Positions 57,164-64,000 of a DNA stretch of 64,000 nucleotides are shown here, in pieces (position 1 is the first letter of the stretch; each line of letters opens with the position of its first letter). This DNA is from Rhinopithecus roxellana (lineage: Eukaryota; Chordata; Mammalia; Primates; Cercopithecidae). The stretch covers positions 138,197,463 through 138,261,462 of the forward strand of contig NC_044554.1 of assembly GCF_007565055.1 (NCBI RefSeq), given 5' to 3'. The position numbers were made by a program, and so were the translations under genes. The notes under the pieces are model-generated. The model was not told the origin of the DNA. It did not search any database and worked only from the letters and a program-made list of their open reading frames with translations.

Positions 57164-57345
57164 TAGAGTTTGGGTATTGTTTCTTCTAATTCTCACTTTA
57201 AAATAGAATTCCCAGTTTTTGAGGTGGGGAGTGGTAGGAGGTAATTGAATAATGAGGCAGATTTCTCATGAATGGCTTAGTGCCATCTCCTTGGTGCTGT
57301 CCTCATAATAATGAGAGAGTTCTCATAAGACCTGGTTTTTAAACT
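57164..57345 (+). mobile_element. MST/MLT1-type LTR fragment
   Basis: Diverged LTR text 'tgatagagtttgggtattg', 'gtaggaggtaattgaataat' and 'gagagttctcataagacc', cut off at 'ctggttttt', where an L1PA fragment begins. Confidence 0.72.
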
Positions 57346-57955
57346 AGTTCAACCATTGTGGAAGACAGTGTGGTGATTCCTCAAGGATCTAGAATTAGAA
57401 ATACCATTTGATCCAGCCATCCCATTACTGGGTATATACCCAAAGGATTATTAATCATGCTGCTATAAAGACACATGCACACGTATGTTTATTGTGGCAC
57501 TATTCACAATAGCAAAGACTTGGAACCAACCCAAATGCCCATCAATGACAGACTGGATTAAGAAAATGTGGCACATACACACCATGGAATACTATGCAGC
57601 CATAAAAAAGAACGAGTTCATGTCCTTTGTAGGGACACGGATGAAGCTGGAAACCATCATTCTCAGCAAAATATCCCAAGGACAGAAAACCAAACACCGC
57701 ATGTTCTCACTCATAGGTGGGAGTTGAACAATGAGAACACTTGGACACAGGAAGGGGAACATCACACAGCGGGGCCTGTCATGGGGTGGGGGGAGAGGGG
57801 AGGGATGGCATTAGGATATATACCTAACGTAAATGACGAGTTAATGGGTGCAGCATACCAACATGGCACATGTATACATATGTAACAAATCTGCACATTG
57901 TGCACATGTGACCTAGAACTTAAAGTACCATAATAATAATAGTAATAATAAAGAA
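57346..57955 (+). mobile_element. L1PA-type LINE-1 3' end
   Basis: ORF2 C terminus (57485-57727: MEYYAAIKKNEFMSFVG and ETIILSKISQGQKTKH), G-rich 3' UTR and a (TAA)n-like tail (57928-57953). Very close to the copy at 15423. No matching target-site duplication is visible, and the two flanks belong to different repeats. Confidence 0.9.
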
Positions 57956-57956
57956 A

Positions 57957-60735
57957 CACTACTAATTTTGTATGTTTATTTTGTATCTTGCAACTGAATT
58001 TGTTTATTAGTTCTAAAAGTTTTTTTGGTGGAGCCTTTTAGTTTTTCTAAATGTAAATATAAAATAGAATTTGACTTTCACTTTTCCAACATAGATGTGC
58101 TTTGTTTCTTTGTGATTTCTCTGGCTAAGACTTCCAGTATTTTGTCGAATCATAGTGGTGAACATGGGTATTTTTGCCTTGTTCCACTTCCTAGAGAAAA
58201 GACTTTCAACTTTTCCCCATTTAGGATCATGCTAGCTGTGGGTTTGTCATATATGGCTTTTATTATATTGAGGTATGTTCCTTCAATGCTTAGCTTATTG
58301 AGAGTTTTTATCATAAAGGGGTGTTGAATTTTATCAAATTCTTTTTCTGCATCTCTTGAGATGATCAAATCAATTCTGTCCTTCATTCTGTTGATGTGAT
58401 GTATTATGTTTATTGACTTTCACGTGTGGAACCATCTTTTCAGCCCTGGTATAAATCACACCTTATCATGGTGTATATCTTTTTGATGTGCTGTTGGGTT
58501 TGGTTTACTAGTATTTCATTGAAGACTTTTGCACCTCTGTTCATCAGGAATATTGGACTACTGTAGTTTTCTAATTTTCTTGTATGTTTTCCTGGCTTTT
58601 GTATCAGAGTAATGATGATCTTATAGAATGAGTTAGTTTTCTTCAATTTTTGGGAATAGTTTGAGGATAATTAGTGTTAGTTCTTTATATGTTTAGCAGA
58701 GTTTAGCTGTGAATCCATCACTCTTTGTATTTTCTTTGCTGAGAGCCTTCTTATTACAGATTCCGTATTACTACTTATTAGTCTGTTCAGGTTTTCTATT
58801 CTTCCTGGTTTAATTTTTGTAGGTTGTATATCTCCAGGAATTTTTCCATTTCCTTTTGGTTTTTCACTTTATATGCATATAGTTGTTGATAATAGTCTCT
58901 GATGATCATTTGTATTTCTCTAGTATCAGTTGTAAGTCTCCTTTTTAATTTCTGATTTTGTTTATTAGAGTCTTTTCTCTTTTTTTCTTGGTTATTCTAT
59001 CTAGTGATTCATCAATTTTATTTATCTTTTCAAAAAATCAGCCTTGTATTTCATTGATTCTCTGTATTTATTTTAGTTTTTATTCCATTTAGTTCTGCTC
59101 TTATCTTTCTTCTTTCTTCTTTCTCTCTTTCTCTTTCTTTCTTTCTCTCTTTCTCACTTTCTTTCCTTCTTTCTTTCCTTTTTTGTTGCTGTTTTTGGAT
59201 TTGGTTTGTTGTTGCTTTTCTAGTTCTTTTAGGTACAGCCTTAGGTTGTTTATTTAAAATCTTTCTGTTTTTTTGGTTGTTGTTGTTGCCATTGTTTTTA
59301 TGTAGCTACTTTTTGCTATAAAGTTCCAGCTAAGTACTGCTTTTGCTGTATCCCACAGCTTTTGGTATGTTGTGTTTTCATTTTCATTTGTCTCAAGAAA
59401 TTTTTAAATTAAAAAAAAATTTCTTCTTTGACTCATTTGTTGTTTGGTAGAATTTTGCTTAGTTTCCATATATTTGTATGGTTTTCAGAGTTCCCCTGGT
59501 ATTTATTTCTAGTTTTATTCCATTGTGGTCGAGAAAATACTTGATATAAGTTCAGTTTTAAAATTTGTTAAGACATCTTTTGTGATTTAACATATGGCCC
59601 ATTTTGAAGAATGTTCCAAGTACTGATAAAAAGAATGCCTATTCTGTAGTTGTTGGAGAAAATGTTCTGTAAATGCCTGTTAGGTGCATTTAAATTCAAT
59701 GTTTCTTTACTGATTTTCTGTCTGCATGATCTGTCTAACACTCAGAGTGGAGTGTTCAAGTAACCCACTATTATTATATTGGAATCTATGTCTTTCTTTA
59801 GATCTAGTAATATTTGCTTTATGGATCTGGGTGCTCCAGTGTTGGGTGCATGTATATCTATAATTGTTATGTTCTCTTGCTGAACTGATTCCCCTTTACC
59901 ATTGTATAACAATATTCTTTATCTTTTTTTTAATGTTTTTAACTTAAATTCTGTTTTATCTGATATAAGTATAGCTACTCTTCTTTGCTTTTCTTTTTTT
60001 CCCCATGGAATGTCTTTTCCCATATGTGTATTTTCCATGTGTGTCTTTACAGATAAGTTGAGTTTCTTGTAGGCAGAATATAGTTGAATCATGTTTTTGT
60101 ATCCATTCAGCCAGTGTAAATCTTTTAAGAGGAGATTTTAATCCATTTACCTTCAAGGTTATTACTGATTTTTGAAGTTTCTTTCTGTCATATTGTTCAT
60201 TGTTTTCTGGCTGTTTTATATATTCTTTACTTGTTCTTTTTTCTTTTATTATTTTGCCCATGAGGTTTTGTAGTTTTCTGTTGTGGTACCATTTGAGTCC
60301 TTTCTCTTCCTCATTTGTGTGTTTGCTTTACCAGTGACTTTACACTTACATATGTTTTCATGATGATGACTGATCCTTTCCCTTTCAAGTTTAGGACTCC
60401 CTTGACCATTTTTTGTAGAACTGGTCTAGCGATGATGAATTTCCTCAGAATTTGCTTCTCTGGGAAAGACTTTGTTTATCCTGTATGAAGGATAATTTCC
60501 TTAGCTATAGTATCCAAGTATTTTTTTTCTTTTAGCATTCTGAACATATCATCCCATTTTTTCCTTTTCTGTAAGGTTTCTGCTGAGAAATCTGCTCTTA
60601 GTCTGATGGAGATAACTTTATAGGTAATTAGAAGCTTTTCTTTTGTTGTTTTTATAATTCTGTCTTTAGACAGTTTAACCACAATGTGCCGTCTCCATAT
60701 GGAGATCACCGTGCCTTCCCTAACACTATGTCTTG
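57957..60735 (-). mobile_element. Long antisense L1: ORF2 and upstream region
   Basis: Reverse-complement L1 text: 'ggtgaacatgggtatttttg' (reverse-transcriptase region), 'tcttgagatgatcaaatca', 'cccactattattatattgg'. The ORF2 N terminus is visible at 59956-60261 (LKVNGLKSPLKRFTLAEWIQ; IFCLQETQL). Upstream ORF1-side text runs on to the THE1 insertion. No intact frame. It resumes at 63033. Confidence 0.85.
59097..59180. repeat. (CTTT)n pyrimidine-rich tract
   Basis: About 85 bp of CTTT/CTCTTT units within the antisense L1. Confidence 0.92.
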
Positions 60736-60740
60736 ATGTC

Positions 60741-63027
60741 AATATGGTTTGGCTGTGTACCCAGCCAAATCTCATCTTGAATTGTACTCCCATAATTCCC
60801 ATGTGCTGTGGGAGGAACACAATGGGAAATAATTTGAATCACAGAGGCAGTTTCCCCCACACTGTTCTCATGATAGTGAATAAGTCTCATGAGATCTGAT
60901 GGTTTTATCAGGAGTTTCTGTTTTTTCATCTTCCTCATTTTCTCTTGCCACTGCCATGTGAAAACTGCATTTCACCTCCCGCCATAATTCTGAGGCCTCC
61001 CCAGCCATGTGGAACTGTAAGTCCAATTAAACCTCGTTTTCTTCCCAGTCTCAGATATTTCTTTGTCAGCAGTGTGAAAATGGACTAATACAGTAAATTG
61101 GTACCAGTAGAGTGGGGTGTTGCTGAAAAGACACCTGAAAATGTAGACACAATTTTGGAATTGGGTAACAGGCAGAGGTTGGAACAGTTTGGAGACCTCA
61201 GAAGAAGGCAGGAAAATGTGTGAAAGTTTAGAAATTCCTAGAGACTTGTTGAATGGCTTTGACCAAAATGCTGATTGTGATATGAACAGTAAGGTCCAGA
61301 CTGAGGTGGTCTCAGATGGAGATGAGGAACTTGTTGGGAACTGGAGCAAAGTTGACTCTTGTTTTGTTTTAGCAAAGAGACTGGTGGCATTTTGCCCCTG
61401 CACTAGAGATTCGTGGAATTTTGAACTTTAGAGAGCTGATTTAGGGTATCTGGCAGAAGAAATTTCTAAGCAGCCAAGCATTTAAGATGTGATTTGGGTG
61501 CTGTTAAGGGCATTCAGTTTTACAAGGGAAGCAGAGCATAAAAGTTCAGAAAATTTGCAGCCTGACAATGTGATAGAAACTAAAACCCATTTTCTGAGGA
61601 GAAATTCAACCTGGGTGCAGAAATTTACATAAGTAACAAGGAGTCGAATGTTAATTCCCAAGACAATGGGGAAAATGTCTCTAGGCCATGTCAGATGTCT
61701 TCACAGCAGCACCTGCCCCCCATCACAGGCCCAAAGGCCTAAGAGAATATGGTTCTGCGGGCCAGGCCTAGGGTCTCTGTGCTGTGTGCAGCCTAGTGAC
61801 TTGGTGCCCTATGTCCCAGCTGCTCCAGCCCTGGCTGAAAGGGGCCAATGTAGAGCTTGGGCAATGGCTTCAGAGGGTGCAATACCCAAGCCTTGGCAGC
61901 TTTCACATGGTGTTAAACCTGCGAGTGCACAGAAGTCAAGAACTGGGGTTTGGGAACCTCCACCTAGATTTCAGAAGATGTGTGGAAATGCCTGGATGCC
62001 CAGGCAGAAGTTTGCTGCAGGAGCGGGGTGCTCATGGAGAACCTCTGCTAGTGCAGTGCAGAAGAGTAATGTGCTGTGGGAGTCCCCACACAGAGTCCCC
62101 ACTGGGGCATGGCCTACTAGAGCTGTGAGAAGAGTGGCACCATCTTCCAGACCCCAGAATGGTAGATCCACTGACAGCTTGCACCGTGTGCTTGGAAAAG
62201 CCACAGACACTCAATGCCAGCCCGTGAAAGCAGCTGGGAGGAAGGCTGTATCCTGCAAAGCCACAGGAAAGGAGCTGCCCAAGACAGTGGGAACCCATCC
62301 TCTTGCATCAGCATTACCTGGATGTGAGACCTGGAGTCAAAGGAAATCATTTTGGAGCTTTAAAATTTGACTGCCCAGATGGATTTCAGACTTGCATGGG
62401 CCCTGTAAACCCTTTGTTTTGGCCAATTTCTCCCATTTGGAACTGCTGTATTTACCCAATACCTGTACCCCCATTGTATCTAGGAAGTAACTAGCTTGCT
62501 TTTGATTTTACAGGCTCGTAGGTGGAAGGGAATTGCCTTGTCTCAGATGAGACTTTGGACTGTAGACTTTTGGGTTCAATGCTGAAAAGAGTTAAGACTT
62601 TGGGGGACTGTTGGGAAGGCATGATTGGTTTTGAAATGTGAGGACATGAGATTTGGAGTGGGCAGGGATGGAATGATATAGTTTGACTGTGTCCCCACCC
62701 AAATCTCATCTTGAAATGTACTCCCATAATTCCCATGTGTTGCAGGAGGGACCCAGTAGAAGATAATTTGAAACACAGGGACGGTTTCCCCCATTTTGTT
62801 CTTGTGGTAGTGAATAAGTCTCACAAGATCTAGTGGTTTTATCAGGGGTTTCTGCTTTTGCATCTTCCTTTTGCATCTCTTGCCACCACCACATAAGAAG
62901 TGCCTTTCACCTCCCACCATGATTCTGAGGCCTCCCCAGCCATGAGGAACTGTAAGTCCAATTAAACCTCTTTTTCTTCTCAGTCTCACATATGTCTTTA
63001 TCAACAGCATGAAAACGGTTTAATACA
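60741..63027 (+). mobile_element. Full-length THE1 retroelement (ERVL-MaLR)
   Basis: 5' LTR at 60741-61092 ('aatatggtttggctgtg' to 'tggactaataca'), internal region to about 62673, 3' LTR at 62674-63027 ('tgatatagtttgactgtg' to 'ggtttaataca'). The exact 5-bp duplication atgtc (60736-60740 and 63028-63032) shows one complete insertion into the antisense L1. The internal region holds plus-strand decayed frames, including 61189-61431 (shared with the other THE1) and a 240-codon stretch at 61648-62370. These are typical THE1 internal text with no proven product. Confidence 0.95.
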
Positions 63028-63032
63028 ATGTC

Positions 63033-64000
63033 TAAATTTCTTGCTAGACTTTGGAACTTCTCAGCTATTATTTTGCTAAATAGGTTTTTGAACACTTTTA
63101 TCCTCTCCTCACCTTCTGAGATACCAAAAATTCATATATTGTTTGCTTTACAGTGTCCCATATGTTATGAAGGATTCATTCATTCTTTTTGATGTTTTTA
63201 TTCGTTTTTGTCTAACTGGGTTATTTCAAAAGGCCTGTCTTCAAGTTCTGAGATTCTTTCTTCTGCTTGATCTATTGTTGGAGCTTTCAAATATATTTTG
63301 TAGTTCATTAAATGAACACTTCAGTTCTAGAATTTCCATTTGGTCTTTTTTATAATATTTATCTCTTTGGTAAATTTCTCATTCATATCCTGAATTGTTT
63401 TTTCTGATTTATTTATATTGTTTTTCAGTATTCTCCTGTATATTGCTGAGCTCCTTTAAAATCAGTATTTTGAATTCTTTTTCTGGGATTTTGTGAAATA
63501 TTTTTGATTGGGATCTGTTGCTGGATAATTATTTTATTACTTTGGAGGTGTCACATTTCTTGCTCTTTAAAGTTTTCTATGTCCCTACATATCTATGCAT
63601 CTATGTCTTCTTTGAATTTTTTGAATTTTCTTTTGAGTTTAGGGCTTTTTCCTGAAAATTTATCTATGATGTTGGTTGGAGCCATTTGGCTTTGATTCTG
63701 AATGTGTACAGTAGTGTAGTCTCTATATGATTTATTTGCCTATAAACAATGTTAGTGGTATCTGTGATTTCCTCAGTGGCTTAGGGTCATTAGTGGAGGA
63801 GGCTGGGAAAAAGGATTGCAGGTAGGTCAGTCTTCACGTCCAAGTGGTTGCAGCAGTAGGCTGAGTATATCTGTCTTTTAGCCCCCTGGGTGGTGTATGC
63901 TGGCACTAGTGTTAGTTGTCCAGTTGGGCCAATTATCAGGCCTCCACATGTTTTGCCCAGATGCTGGTAATGGCAGTCATGAGCCAGGTGGGTAGACTGG
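63033..64000 (-). mobile_element. Antisense L1, 5' region, runs off the window
   Basis: Resumes the L1 interrupted by THE1: 'cttctgagataccaaaaatt', 'gtgtcccatatgttatgaag', 'tcagttctagaatttccatt'. The last 200 bp are less AT-rich and fit an L1 5' UTR. Element end not reached. Confidence 0.7.

Noticed and set aside
61648..62370. 240-codon plus-strand frame
   Set aside because: It lies wholly within the internal region of the THE1 element, with no domain I recognise. It is retroelement text rather than a host gene.
1..64000. CRISPR arrays, operons, bacterial or phage systems
   Set aside because: None are present. The window is primate nuclear DNA.

Overview
This is a 64-kb window of primate nuclear DNA, almost certainly from an Old World monkey. 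Alu elements of several ages occur throughout. The three youngest (23909, 54279, 54710) carry the 'gctcaagcc' start and 'gatccggccactgc' right arm that I associate with cercopithecid AluYR subfamilies, where human AluY has 'gctcacgcc'. The composition, L1 load and MaLR LTRs fit an AT-rich, gene-poor autosomal segment. The bitter-receptor gene suggests the counterpart of human 7p21.3, but this placement is inferred from gene identity alone.

Only two long protein-coding frames look real. The first is an intact single-exon bitter taste receptor, TAS2R2-like, at 6886-7800 (+). The second is an intronless cTAGE/MIA2 retrocopy with a 775-codon frame at 28672-30999 (-), flanked by an exact 15-bp target-site duplication. 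Gene relics are a PSIP1 (LEDGF/p75) C-terminal processed pseudogene split by an L1 and an Alu (about 15290-16920, +), a U6 snRNA pseudogene (27975-28079, -) and an OR2A-like olfactory receptor fragment ending in poly(A) (38012-38291, -).

Layout. 0-15 kb: sparse ancient repeats, a 162-bp local duplication, the taste receptor, then MER5A and MIR. 15-24 kb: PSIP1 pseudogene, a MER1A transposon, and an L1 with a twin-priming inversion. 24-33 kb: an old antisense L1 that received a Tigger element (itself hit by an Alu), the U6 pseudogene and the cTAGE retrocopy. 33-43 kb: an MST LTR, a Tigger-like element, the 5' half of an L1 with a tandemly repeated 5' UTR, the OR fragment, two Alus at one site, and an MST LTR inside an MLT1 LTR. 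44-47 kb: a full-length THE1 retroelement (-). 48-49 kb: a second MER1A. 50-57 kb: a sense L1 carrying an ancient MULE/MuDR DNA transposon, two inverted young Alus and an MST LTR. 57-64 kb: an L1PA 3' fragment, then a long antisense L1 interrupted by a second full-length THE1 (+).

The two genes show no functional link; the taste receptor is a stand-alone GPCR gene and the retrocopy landed in dead L1 sequence. I found no new multi-gene system. The most unusual items are the open cTAGE retrocopy, the MULE with recognisable transposase and a 9-bp duplication, the polyadenylated OR fragment, and the unexplained local duplication. Repeat family names come from memory of consensus sequences and were not checked with a repeat finder.
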